Translations under genes and position numbers: made by a program | From: Streptomyces nymphaeiformis | GTDB lineage: Bacteria > Actinomycetota > Actinomycetes > Streptomycetales > Streptomycetaceae | NCBI RefSeq assembly: GCF_014203895.1 | Contig: NZ_JACHJY010000008.1 | Location: forward strand, 372,001 to 436,000 | Length of the DNA stretch: 64,000 nucleotides | Direction of reading: 5' to 3' | Shown: in pieces, positions 9,113 to 16,618 of the stretch | Layout: every line of letters starts with the position of its first letter | How positions within the stretch are numbered: the stretch's first letter is position 1 | The notes under the pieces: model-generated | What the model saw: the letters and a program-made list of their open reading frames with translations, nothing else | Told to the model about the DNA's origin: nothing | The model's database searches: none

Positions 9113-9142
9113 CACGGTGTGCGCGGCGGTGTACGATGGGCC

Positions 9143-9188
9143 ACTGGGGGTCAAGGGATCGCAGGTTCAAATCCTGTCGTCCCGACCA
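9143..9188 (+). other. 3' half of tRNA-Pro(GGG): attachment-site remnant
   Basis: The sequence from the anticodon loop (ACTGGGGGTCAAG) through the T arm (GCAGGTTCAAATCCTG) to CCCGACCA matches the 3' part of an actinobacterial proline tRNA with anticodon GGG. The 5' half is not present upstream. Elements of the pSAM2 type recombine into exactly this anticodon-loop-to-3'-end segment of tRNA-Pro. The orientation means that the element lies to the left (1-9142) and the chromosome continues to the right. No second copy and no integrase occur in the window, so the other boundary must be left of base 1. Confidence 0.7.
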
Positions 9189-9206
9189 TGCGGAAACGCA
9201 GGTCGG

Positions 9207-9240
9207 AGGCCGTTCTCTCATCCGTGAGAGGGCGGCCTTT
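9207..9240 (+). terminator. Rho-independent terminator after tRNA-Pro fragment
   Basis: A 14-bp stem (AGGCCGTTCTCTCA pairing with TGAGAGGGCGGCCT, two G-U pairs) with a TCCG loop, followed by TTTCG. It was presumably the original terminator of the tRNA gene and supports the view that this side is chromosomal. Confidence 0.75.
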
Positions 9241-9417
9241 CGTGCGTCCGGGGTCGTGAATCCTCCAGGCGGGTGCCCCGTCGTGGCGCCCCGGGTGCCG
9301 TGTCGTGTGCGGCCGGCGCGGTTTTGTGCCAACTCCTCTGTTTCGCGATCGAGTTGAACCGTTCTGACCTATGTTCGAGGGGCCCGCGACGGTTCACGGT
9401 TCGCCCAGGAGGCCCGA

Positions 9418-11970
9418 TTGCAGCCCAGACGCATGCGCGCCCTTGCCGGAGCGTTCCGACGCTCCCCTCTCTACATCGCCTTCGCTCTCGGCTCGCTGCT
9501 CGTCGGGCTCACCCCCTTGCTGGGAGTGGCGAGTACGGGGCTGGACGGCCCCCGCCCGACGCCCCGGCCGGTGCCGGGGGCTCTTGAGCAGCAGACGGCG
9601 AAGCAGTCGCCGCATCACGGCGTGGCTCCGGCGAACGCCATGGAGCCGACGGCTCCCAAGCTCGACCGGACCGGATGGACCGCCACGGCGAGCGACGAGG
9701 AGACCGTCAAGGAGAACGGTCGCGCGGCCAACGTCCTCGACGGCGACGCCGCCACCCTCTGGCACAGCCGGTGGTCCGGCACCCCCGCCCCGCTGCCGCA
9801 CACCGTCACCATCGACATGCACCGCACGGCGGTGATCTCGGCGCTCGTCTACCAGCCCCGCTCCGTCGGGATCAACGGGCGCATAGGCGAGTACAGCATC
9901 AGCCTGAGCGCCGACGGCCAGAACTGGGGCAGTCCGGTCGCCACCGGCACGCTCGCGGACGATCCCAGCGCCAAGACCCTCGGATTCGCCCCGCAGGGCG
10001 CGCGGTTCGTCCGGCTCACCGCCAGGACCGAGGCCGGCAACCGCGGCCCGTGGAGCTCCGCCGCGGAGCTCAACCTCCTCGGCGACCCCGGAACCCCGGC
10101 GGCCACCGTCGACCTGCCCCGTACCGGATGGACCGCCACGGCGAGCGACGAGGAGACCGTCAAGGAGAACGGCCGCGCGGCCAACGTCCTCGACGGCGAC
10201 GCCGCCACCCTCTGGCACAGCCGGTGGTCCGGCACCCCCGCCCCGCTGCCGCACACCGTCACCATCGACATGCACCGCACGGCGGCCGTCTCCGCCCTGG
10301 TCTACCAGCCCCGCAAGGACGGCATCAACGGGCGCGCGGGCGCGTACACCATCACCACCAGCACCGACGGCACCACCTTCGGCACACCGGTCTCCACCGG
10401 CACCTGGCGCGACGACGACACCGTCAAGACCGCCACCTTCACCCGCAGCGCCAACGCCCGCTACATACGCCTGACCGTGACCAGCGAGGCCGGCAACCGC
10501 GGGCCCTGGACCTCCGCCGCCGAGATACGCCTGAGCGGACCCGCCAACCCGGCCGCCCACGGCTCCTGGAGCCGGATCACCGGCTTCCCCCTGGTGCCGG
10601 TCGCCACCGCCGTCCTGCCGGGCGACAAGCTCCTGGCCTGGTCGGCGTACGCCGTCGACCGCTTCGGCGGCAGCAACGGCTACACCCAGACCGCGATCCT
10701 GGACCTGAAGACGGGCAAGGTCACCCAGCGCCGCATCGACAACACCGGCCACGACATGTTCTGCCCGGGCATAGCGATGCTCGCCGACGGCCGGGTCCTG
10801 GTCACCGGCGGCAGCAACGCGCAGAAGGCGAGCATCTACGACCCCGCCACCGACGCCTGGTCGGCGACCACCGACATGAACATCGCCCGCGGCTACCAGG
10901 CGATGACCCTGCTCTCCACCGGCGAGGCCTTCGTCCTCGGCGGATCCTGGAGCGGAGCCACGGGCGACAAGTCCGGCGAGGTCTGGTCCCCGGACACCGG
11001 CACCTGGCGCAAGCTCCCCGGCGTCCCCGCAGTCCCGGCGATGACGGCCGACCCCCGCGGCGCCTACCGCGCCGACAACCACATGTGGCTGTACGCCACT
11101 TCGGGCGGCAAGGTGCTCCAGGTGGGCCCGAGCAAGCAGATGAACTGGATCACGACCGACGGGGACGGGAGCATCACCTCCGCCGGCACCCGGGGCGACA
11201 GCCAGGACGCCATGACCGGCAACGCCGTCGCGTACGACATCGGCAAGCTGCTCACCCTGGGCGGCTCGCCCGCGTACGAGAACACGCCCGCCACCCGGCG
11301 CGCGTACACCGTGAACGTCGACGGCGGTCAGGTCCAGTCCGCGCGCACCGGCGACATGGGCTACGCCCGCGCCTTCGGCAACAGCGTCGTCCTGCCCGAC
11401 GGCAAGGTCGCCGTGTTCGGCGGGCAGACGTTCCCCGTGCCGTTCAGCGACGCCACGTCCGTGCTGACCCCCGAGCTGTGGGACCCGGCGACCGGACGCT
11501 TCACCCCGCTCGCCAGCATGGCGATCCCGCGCAACTACCACAGCGTGGCGAACCTGCTGCCCGACGGGCGGATCTTCTCCGGCGGCGGCGGCCTGTGCGG
11601 CGACTGCGCCACCAACCACGCCGACGGGGCCGTGTTCACCCCGCCGTACCTGCTCAATGCGGACGGCTCGCCCAAGCCGCGCCCCGTCGTCACCGGCGGA
11701 GTACCGCCCCGGGCCGCCGCCGGCACCTCGCTCACCGTCACCACCGAGGGGCCGGTCGCCTCCTTCGTCCTGATGCGGGCCGCGGCCGCGACCCATTCGA
11801 CGGACAACGACCAGCGGCGCGTCCCGCTGACGTCCACGGCCACGGGAACCGGCACGTACACGGTCTCCATCCCGGCCGACAAGGGCGTCGTCCTGCCGGG
11901 CACCTACATGCTCTTCGCCCTGGACGCCCAGGGGGTGCCGAGCACCGCCAAGTTCATCACCGTCTCCTGA
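9418..11970 (+). CDS. Secreted copper-radical oxidase (galactose oxidase type) with two CBM32/F5-8C domains
   Basis: The TTG at 9418 is preferred because AGGAGG ends 5 bases before it. The 850-aa product begins with a signal segment (residues ~15-40, AFALGSLLVGLTPLLGVAS). Two discoidin/CBM32 domains (about 80-225 and 230-375) follow, then a Kelch propeller and a C-terminal DUF1929 Ig-like domain. The active-site residues of galactose oxidase are present with the right spacing: Cys449 (MFCPG) and Tyr493 (RGYQ), 44 residues apart as in the Cys228-Tyr272 thioether pair. Tyr707-His708 (NYHS) and His793 (ATHSTDN) lie 85 residues apart, as in His496-His581. It should oxidise primary alcohols or sugars to aldehydes with H2O2 release outside the cell. 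No cslA-like synthase is adjacent, so it is probably not the GlxA of that locus. Confidence 0.92.
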   Translation: MQPRRMRALAGAFRRSPLYIAFALGSLLVGLTPLLGVASTGLDGPRPTPRPVPGALEQQTAKQSPHHGVAPANAMEPTAPKLDRTGWTATASDEETVKENGRAANVLDGDAATLWHSRWSGTPAPLPHTVTIDMHRTAVISALVYQPRSVGINGRIGEYSISLSADGQNWGSPVATGTLADDPSAKTLGFAPQGARFVRLTARTEAGNRGPWSSAAELNLLGDPGTPAATVDLPRTGWTATASDEETVKENGRAANVLDGDAATLWHSRWSGTPAPLPHTVTIDMHRTAAVSALVYQPRKDGINGRAGAYTITTSTDGTTFGTPVSTGTWRDDDTVKTATFTRSANARYIRLTVTSEAGNRGPWTSAAEIRLSGPANPAAHGSWSRITGFPLVPVATAVLPGDKLLAWSAYAVDRFGGSNGYTQTAILDLKTGKVTQRRIDNTGHDMFCPGIAMLADGRVLVTGGSNAQKASIYDPATDAWSATTDMNIARGYQAMTLLSTGEAFVLGGSWSGATGDKSGEVWSPDTGTWRKLPGVPAVPAMTADPRGAYRADNHMWLYATSGGKVLQVGPSKQMNWITTDGDGSITSAGTRGDSQDAMTGNAVAYDIGKLLTLGGSPAYENTPATRRAYTVNVDGGQVQSARTGDMGYARAFGNSVVLPDGKVAVFGGQTFPVPFSDATSVLTPELWDPATGRFTPLASMAIPRNYHSVANLLPDGRIFSGGGGLCGDCATNHADGAVFTPPYLLNADGSPKPRPVVTGGVPPRAAAGTSLTVTTEGPVASFVLMRAAAATHSTDNDQRRVPLTSTATGTGTYTVSIPADKGVVLPGTYMLFALDAQGVPSTAKFITVS
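9670..9832 (+). repeat. Near-identical intragenic duplication, copy 1 (pairs with 10123-10285)
   Basis: 163 bp encoding the start of the first CBM32 domain is identical to 10123-10285 (offset 453 bp, 151 codons) except for one silent T/C difference (9720 versus 10173). Beyond the repeat the two domains diverge normally, which points to recent gene conversion or recombination rather than an old duplication. Confidence 0.95.
10123..10285 (+). repeat. Near-identical intragenic duplication, copy 2
   Basis: Second copy of the 163-bp segment at 9670-9832, at the start of the second CBM32 domain; one mismatch only. Confidence 0.95.
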
Positions 11971-11987
11971 CCTTCTTCCGACGGTAC

Positions 11988-12048
11988 GACGGCGGCGTCC
12001 GTCGCCGGCCCCGAGCACGTGCGGGGGCCGGTGACGGGCGCCGCCGTC
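11988..12048. terminator. Bidirectional terminator between convergent genes
   Basis: A ~25-bp stem (GACGGCGGCG-type left arm, CGCCGCCGTC right arm, only wobble mismatches) around a loop near GAGCACGTGC. It sits between the oxidase stop and the stop of the opposing trypsin-STAND gene. Confidence 0.75.
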
Positions 12049-12050
12049 GC

Positions 12051-15000
12051 TCACCCGGTTCGGCCACCGGCCGTGCACGACGTCAGGGCGGCGCGCAGTC
12101 TCTCGGCGAGCGGATGTTCCGCATGCCGGTCGAGCCAGTCATCGGCCAGACGAAGGAGCAGCGTCCTTTCGCCGCCCGGGAGCGACGGAAGGGTGAGCAG
12201 GTCTTCGAGGACCAGACTGGCCTTGGGCAGGCCGCCGTGCCGATGGAGCCATCGCAGCGCACAGTCGACGGCACGGGAGCGCCGGTCCGCCTCCAGGGCG
12301 GGGTTGCGCAGGACTCCTGAGAGTACGGCGCGGTCCTTGGACGCCGTGTCGGCGGTCAGGCGATCCAAGGCGATGTCGATGCCGGCACGCGTCTGTTCGG
12401 CGGACAGGTCGTGGCGGGTGAGGAACGAGGCCAGCACGGCCCGTTGCGCCTTGCCTCCGTGGGAGGCCAGCCAGCGAAGGCTGACGTCGGCGATGGCCCG
12501 GGCCTGGGCGGCGGTCAGGCCGTTGAGCTGACTCAGCATCATGGCCATGGCCTCGTGGTCGTGCGGGTGCGCCAGGAGATGGGCGAACCCGTGCCCGACC
12601 GCCTCCTGCAGCTGGTGGGCGGTCAGTTCGGGCACGCGGAGAAGGGGGCTGAGGACGGTGGCGAGGCTTTCGGGGTCCTGATGATCCCTCAGCCATACGA
12701 GCGCGTGTGCGACCGTCGCGCGAGCCTGGTCCGGGCTGAGCTGGTCGTGGTGCAGGAGCAGGCGCTGCAGCACCGCCGGGGAGGAGGGAGAACCAGGCTG
12801 TGAGGCCAGCTGGTCCAGCAAGGGGAGAGCCGCGTCCTGCGTGTCGTCGTGGACGAGCAGGGCCTGCACGAGCTGGGAGTGGCTCGACGCCTCCCACTCG
12901 GCAAAGCCTTGGGTGACCCACGAGCGCGCCAGGTCGCCCGCACGGCGCTTCAGTTCCGCCGGACAGCGCTCGTCGACCAGAATGCCGCGCAGCACGCGGC
13001 CCGTGCTCGGGTGCCTCCGCGGCTTGTCCAGCCACTCCAGGGCGAGGCGGAACAGTTCGATCCGGGCGGCTTCGGGCAGGCGGTCGCATTCCAGGAGGGC
13101 ACACACGGTGGGTCCCACATCCGTGCCGGCCCGCATGCCCGAGCGCAACCAGGCGAACCCCCTGCTGACCGCTTCCTCGCGGACGGTGTCGTCGACGTCC
13201 TCGCGCTGGAGCAGGGCACGGACCACCGCACCGACTCCGCCGACCCGGTAGTGCGTCAACCACCCGAGGGCCACGCGCGTCACCTGCGCCAGCCGAGCGG
13301 GCGGGTGGTCCATCGTCAGCAGGCGCTTCAGAAGCGCAGGCGTGTAGCGCCAGTCGGGCCGGGACGGCACCCACCCGAGCGTGCAGTCGACGACGAGGGC
13401 CTCGGCCTCGGACGAGAGGTCCGGACGGGCCAGCAGGGCGCGGAGGAGATGCTCGGCATCGGTCTGCCGGCCGCGACGCGCGAGCCAGCCGACGGAAGCG
13501 TCCACCAGGGCGGCCGAGGGTTCGTCCGAACCTCGAAGGGCGGCGGTCAGGAAGGGCTGCGCCACGAAGCCTTCCTCGGCCCGGACGAGCCAGGGCGTCA
13601 CGAGCGTGCTCCACACCGAAGGCGCGTAGTCGTGCCACGGCCTGCTCGTCACCAGGGTGAGCAGCGCTTGTTCACCGTCAGGGCCGGCGTCTTCCAGGAG
13701 GCGCCCCAGTGCATCCGCGTGGGCGACCAGCCATTCGCCGCAGAACCGTTCCAGGGCGGTGGCGCGGTGGGCGGGGCCGTGAGCGGTCAGGTCGACGGCA
13801 AGGCGCCGGAGATGGCCCGTGAACACGGAGAACGTGCGGGGATGCCGTGCGACCGCGGCGAGCAGGGGGTCGGCGGAGGGCTGGTGGACGCTCCACCCCG
13901 GAGCGGGCATCAGCGACTGCAGCAGCAGTTCGTCGGTGACGATGTCGTGGACGACCACCAGCCGTCCGTCGGCTTCGTCGAGCCATCCCAACGAGATCAG
14001 CGTGTCGACCACCTGGCGCCCGCTGTAGCGCCTGCCCTGGTCCCCTGCCGCGGCGAGGAAGGAGTCGACGGTCCGCTCGACGGTCCGCCGGGGTTGTGGG
14101 GCGGAAGCCACCGCCACGGCGAACGCGAGCTGCCCGACATCAGGAGTCGCGACGTCCAGAGGCGAAGCGGAGCCGGCGAGACTCGTCGCGAGAGCGTCCC
14201 GCCGCATCCCTTCCCGGAGCCATGCGAGCAGTTCGCCGGGGCGCACCGAGGCCGTCACCTTGAGCGGGAGCCGCCCCAGGCCCTGCTCCTCGATGGCCCG
14301 GGCGATGAGCAGGGCGGTGACGGGACGGCGCCCGCACAGTCGGGACAGCTCTTCGAGCCCCCACGTACGCACGGTCTCGGGGGCCGCGTGCGTCAGCACC
14401 TGCGTGATGACCGCGGACTGATGGGGCCAGTCGTCCCGTACGAAGACCTCGTCGAGCACGCGCGCGCTGCCGCGCAGGTGGACGGCGTGCCGTGCGCCCG
14501 GCCGCACCGAGGCCAGGCACGCCACGGTGACGCCGCGCCTCCGGGCCTCCGGAAGCAGCACCTCGTCAAGGGCCTGCAGGTCCAACTGCGGGCAGGCGTC
14601 CAGGTAGTCCAGCACCAGCAGCACCCGTCTGCGTCCACCCGTCAGGACCGACGTCGCCACATCGTCGAGGTCCACGGAGCTGTCGGCCTGGACGTGCAGG
14701 ACCTGCCAGCCGGCGCGGTCGGCCCGCTGTGCGACCTCGAAGCACGTGCGCGTCTTGCCCGATCCGGCCGGTCCGATCAGAAGGACCCCGCGCGGCCGGT
14801 CGGCGCTCAGCCTGCGGAACAGCCTGTCCGGATGGGAGTCGTGCTCCACCCCCGGGTGGACGAAGGGGAGCTGCTCCTGATCCAGGTAGTTGCGTCGTCC
14901 GCGCAGATCCCGGGCCACGTCGGCGTGTGTGCGTATGCGGCGGCGGATGTCGCCGTCCTCGGGGAAGAGTACGGCCGGGCCCAACGAGGCCTGTTCCACC

Positions 15001-15635
15001 CCGTGTTCGGCCAGCAGCCGCTCGAACTCCGGGTCTTCGGTCAGCCGGGAGAAACCGGTCGCCGTGAGGCTCGCGGCGCCGGCGGGAACGTGGTGGCTCG
15101 TGCACACGCCCACCAGGACGTCGTTCCGGGTGAGGACGCCCGCCCCCGACACCCCCTGCCACGGGGATCCGACCGCCTGTCGGGGGGCGGGACTCGAGAG
15201 CGAGAGCTCCATCTCGTGGCTTCCGAGAAAGGAACCCAACAGGATCGAACCGGTCATCTGCCGTGTCGTCGGCACGTCCCCGCGGGACGCGAAGTCGGGG
15301 AACCCGACGGCGACGAACGGGAGGGATCCCACGGCCGGAGGGACGACGCCCCACCGGGCCGGAGGGATCGCGTCGCCTCCGTCACCGAGGAGCAACAGGG
15401 CGAGGTCCACCCCCGGGTCGCGGTGCCGGAACACCTCCACGACGCCGACCCGCCGCGCGGACTGCCCCGGCAGCCGCACCTCGTGGACGGCTCCGTGTCG
15501 GGTGAAACCGTGACCCGCGCAGATGGCCAGCCCGGGAGCCAGCAGAAAACCGGTCGCCGCGAAACGAGGGGTGCCGTCGGGGTCCCGGCGGACCACCATG
15601 GCGACCCGCTCCAGACCCTGCTGCGCGTCGATCAC
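12051..15635 (-). CDS. Trypsin-STAND NTPase-helical repeat protein (conflict/defence system effector-sensor)
   Basis: A 1194-aa protein starting at a GTG (VIDAQQGLERVAM). Residues 1-200 form a trypsin-fold domain with a complete triad: His42 (CAGHGF), Asp77 (GVDLALL), Ser163 (QGVSGAGVL). After a short linker comes a P-loop NTPase with Walker A GPAGSGKT at 288-295 and Walker B VLLVLDYLD at 338-346, in the STAND/NACHT style, then a winged-helix-like region. The C-terminal ~550 residues carry about 12 helical repeats of 36-38 aa marked by a recurring A/L-x-WL (GWLARRG, LEWLDKP, LVWLRDH, LRWLHRHG). This is the domain order of the NTP-dependent conflict systems described by Kaur, Burroughs, Iyer and Aravind, where repeats sense an invader, the NTPase oligomerises and the protease is the effector. 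The trypco2 gene 48 bp upstream is the expected partner. The target is unknown. Confidence 0.85.
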   Translation of the reverse strand: MIDAQQGLERVAMVVRRDPDGTPRFAATGFLLAPGLAICAGHGFTRHGAVHEVRLPGQSARRVGVVEVFRHRDPGVDLALLLLGDGGDAIPPARWGVVPPAVGSLPFVAVGFPDFASRGDVPTTRQMTGSILLGSFLGSHEMELSLSSPAPRQAVGSPWQGVSGAGVLTRNDVLVGVCTSHHVPAGAASLTATGFSRLTEDPEFERLLAEHGVEQASLGPAVLFPEDGDIRRRIRTHADVARDLRGRRNYLDQEQLPFVHPGVEHDSHPDRLFRRLSADRPRGVLLIGPAGSGKTRTCFEVAQRADRAGWQVLHVQADSSVDLDDVATSVLTGGRRRVLLVLDYLDACPQLDLQALDEVLLPEARRRGVTVACLASVRPGARHAVHLRGSARVLDEVFVRDDWPHQSAVITQVLTHAAPETVRTWGLEELSRLCGRRPVTALLIARAIEEQGLGRLPLKVTASVRPGELLAWLREGMRRDALATSLAGSASPLDVATPDVGQLAFAVAVASAPQPRRTVERTVDSFLAAAGDQGRRYSGRQVVDTLISLGWLDEADGRLVVVHDIVTDELLLQSLMPAPGWSVHQPSADPLLAAVARHPRTFSVFTGHLRRLAVDLTAHGPAHRATALERFCGEWLVAHADALGRLLEDAGPDGEQALLTLVTSRPWHDYAPSVWSTLVTPWLVRAEEGFVAQPFLTAALRGSDEPSAALVDASVGWLARRGRQTDAEHLLRALLARPDLSSEAEALVVDCTLGWVPSRPDWRYTPALLKRLLTMDHPPARLAQVTRVALGWLTHYRVGGVGAVVRALLQREDVDDTVREEAVSRGFAWLRSGMRAGTDVGPTVCALLECDRLPEAARIELFRLALEWLDKPRRHPSTGRVLRGILVDERCPAELKRRAGDLARSWVTQGFAEWEASSHSQLVQALLVHDDTQDAALPLLDQLASQPGSPSSPAVLQRLLLHHDQLSPDQARATVAHALVWLRDHQDPESLATVLSPLLRVPELTAHQLQEAVGHGFAHLLAHPHDHEAMAMMLSQLNGLTAAQARAIADVSLRWLASHGGKAQRAVLASFLTRHDLSAEQTRAGIDIALDRLTADTASKDRAVLSGVLRNPALEADRRSRAVDCALRWLHRHGGLPKASLVLEDLLTLPSLPGGERTLLLRLADDWLDRHAEHPLAERLRAALTSCTAGGRTG

Positions 15636-15683
15636 CGCCGACCCGCCCGGGCTCCTCGGCGGCCGGCCGACTCACTCACGGCG

Positions 15684-15986
15684 TCAGTCCTCCAGCCGGG
15701 CCCCACGCGCCGAATCCGTCAGCACCGAGCCGCCCTCGGCGGTCTCCGCCGTCAGCTCCAACGAGACGGTGTGCGTGGCGGACGTGCCCTCGGTCGCCTT
15801 CCCGTCGGCGGACAGGACCCAGAACTTGACCCCGCCGTGGGCCTCCGCCGACGCCGTCACGGCGACCTGCACGTCCAGCTTCACGGACTGCACCCGAAGC
15901 CGGACGGGCTGACCCTCGCCGTCCGCCATGGCCCTCGACAGCTCCCCGCGCAGGGCCTTGATGGTGTCCGCCAGACCGATCTCCAT
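15684..15986 (-). CDS. Trypsin-co-occurring domain 2 (trypco2) protein
   Basis: A 100-aa protein starting MEIGLADTIKALRGEL at 15986, preceded by GAGAGGGGGG as ribosome site; the frame extends further upstream without a better start. It matches the trypco2 pattern: an N-terminal helix (IGLADTIKALRGELSRAM) and a four-to-five-strand sheet containing VKLDVQVAV and GGVKFWVLS. Such proteins are encoded next to trypsin-STAND proteins and are thought to regulate or be processed by the protease; that role is inferred from gene neighbourhood, not demonstrated. It is the first gene of a two-gene unit with the trypsin-STAND gene 48 bp downstream. Confidence 0.85.
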   Translation of the reverse strand: MEIGLADTIKALRGELSRAMADGEGQPVRLRVQSVKLDVQVAVTASAEAHGGVKFWVLSADGKATEGTSATHTVSLELTAETAEGGSVLTDSARGARLED

Positions 15987-16141
15987 GAACCCCCCTCTCA
16001 TGCCGGCTACCAGACGCGGCCGCACAGGTGGCGACGGCTGCGGAGGGGGGCCGGGTGAGGTGCTCATGTTAGAGGCTCGCTTGTGGATCACCTACTCGAT
16101 CGCGGGGACGCTCCCCGGCTCCCCGGCTCTCGTCGGCAGGG
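15987..16141. promoter_or_regulatory. Upstream region of the trypco2/trypsin-STAND operon
   Basis: 155 bp between the trypco2 start and the stop of the ArsR gene, which runs on the same strand. It must hold the promoter of the conflict operon unless that operon is read through from the ArsR gene. I see no consensus -35/-10 that I would defend. Confidence 0.3.
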
Positions 16142-16525
16142 CTATTCGGCCGCCGCCGGAGCCGCGAGCTCCTGAGGGAGGTCGCGCAGGCCCGTGCGGA
16201 GGTGCTCGACGTGGTAGAGCGCCTGGTCGAGGAGTTCGGCGACGTGGTTGTCGTAGAGCGCGTAGACGATCGAGCGGCCGTGCCGTTCGCCGGTCACCAG
16301 GCCGAGGTTGCGCAGCAGGCGGAGCTGGTGGGAGCAGGCCGAGGGCTCCATGCCGACGGCGGCGGCGAGGTCGCCGACCGACGACGGTCCTTCGCGGAGG
16401 CGAGCCAGGATGTAGAGCCGCGAGGGCGTGGCGAGGGCCTGGAGGGTCGCGGCCACGTCGGTCGCGCCGACCGTGTCGAGGCGTTCGCGGGTGGTGGCGC
16501 TGTTGGCGTTCGTTCCGTGGCCCAT
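16142..16525 (-). CDS. ArsR/SmtB-family metal-sensing repressor (CzrA-like alpha-5 site)
   Basis: The 127-aa product starts MGHGTNANS at 16525. The winged helix spans about residues 20-95 (SACSHQLRLLRNLGLV recognition helix). The last helix contains D-x-H, ten residues, H-x-x-H (DNHVAELLD...YHVEH). These are precisely the alpha-5 Zn(II)/Co(II)/Cd(II) ligands of SmtB and CzrA. It is divergent from a P1B-type metal ATPase, 93 bp away, which it should repress until zinc-type metal rises. TATCAT (16537-16532) followed by six bases and the ATG suggests a leaderless transcript; an earlier ATG at 16549 is therefore less likely. Confidence 0.9.
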   Translation of the reverse strand: MGHGTNANSATTRERLDTVGATDVAATLQALATPSRLYILARLREGPSSVGDLAAAVGMEPSACSHQLRLLRNLGLVTGERHGRSIVYALYDNHVAELLDQALYHVEHLRTGLRDLPQELAAPAAAE

Positions 16526-16549
16526 GCGACCATGATACGGACGAGACAT

Positions 16550-16578
16550 GAAGAGCTGTTCAGATGTTCTTGTATGGT
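16550..16578. promoter_or_regulatory. Putative ArsR operator and P1B-ATPase promoter
   Basis: An imperfect inverted repeat AAGAGCTGTT...GATGTTCTT (about 16551-16572) lies between the divergent starts. It is followed by a -10-like TATGGT (16573-16578) for the ATPase, and the repeat also overlaps the -35 area of the ArsR promoter. This is the position from which one dimer could repress both genes. Confidence 0.55.
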
Positions 16579-16618
16579 GGGCAGGTCGCCCCATCCGCCC
16601 GTGAAGGGTTGCTTTGTC

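Larger units (their letters stand above)
8962..9417. other. 456-bp interval containing an element boundary, tRNA fragment and terminator
   Basis: No protein gene is credible here. The interval contains the divergent start region of the truncated kinase, two direct repeats TTGGGGACCA (9092 and 9103), the 3' half of a tRNA-Pro gene (9143-9188), a strong hairpin terminator (9207-9240) and the leader of the galactose-oxidase-like gene. Apparent minus-strand frames across the tRNA fragment translate to the well-known spurious phrase GRQDLNLRS. Confidence 0.6.

Noticed and set aside
9054..9332. Minus-strand open frame with the phrase GRQDLNLRS
   Set aside because: It is the antisense translation of the tRNA-Pro fragment, a known artefact, with no start signal or protein family.
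9418..11970. glxA of the cslA-glxA hyphal-tip locus
   Set aside because: Two CBM32 domains are present and no cslA-like synthase is adjacent, unlike the conserved locus.
9394..12078. Long minus-strand frame opposite the galactose-oxidase-like gene
   Set aside because: Gly/Arg/Ala-rich shadow; the plus-strand frame has all catalytic residues with correct spacing.
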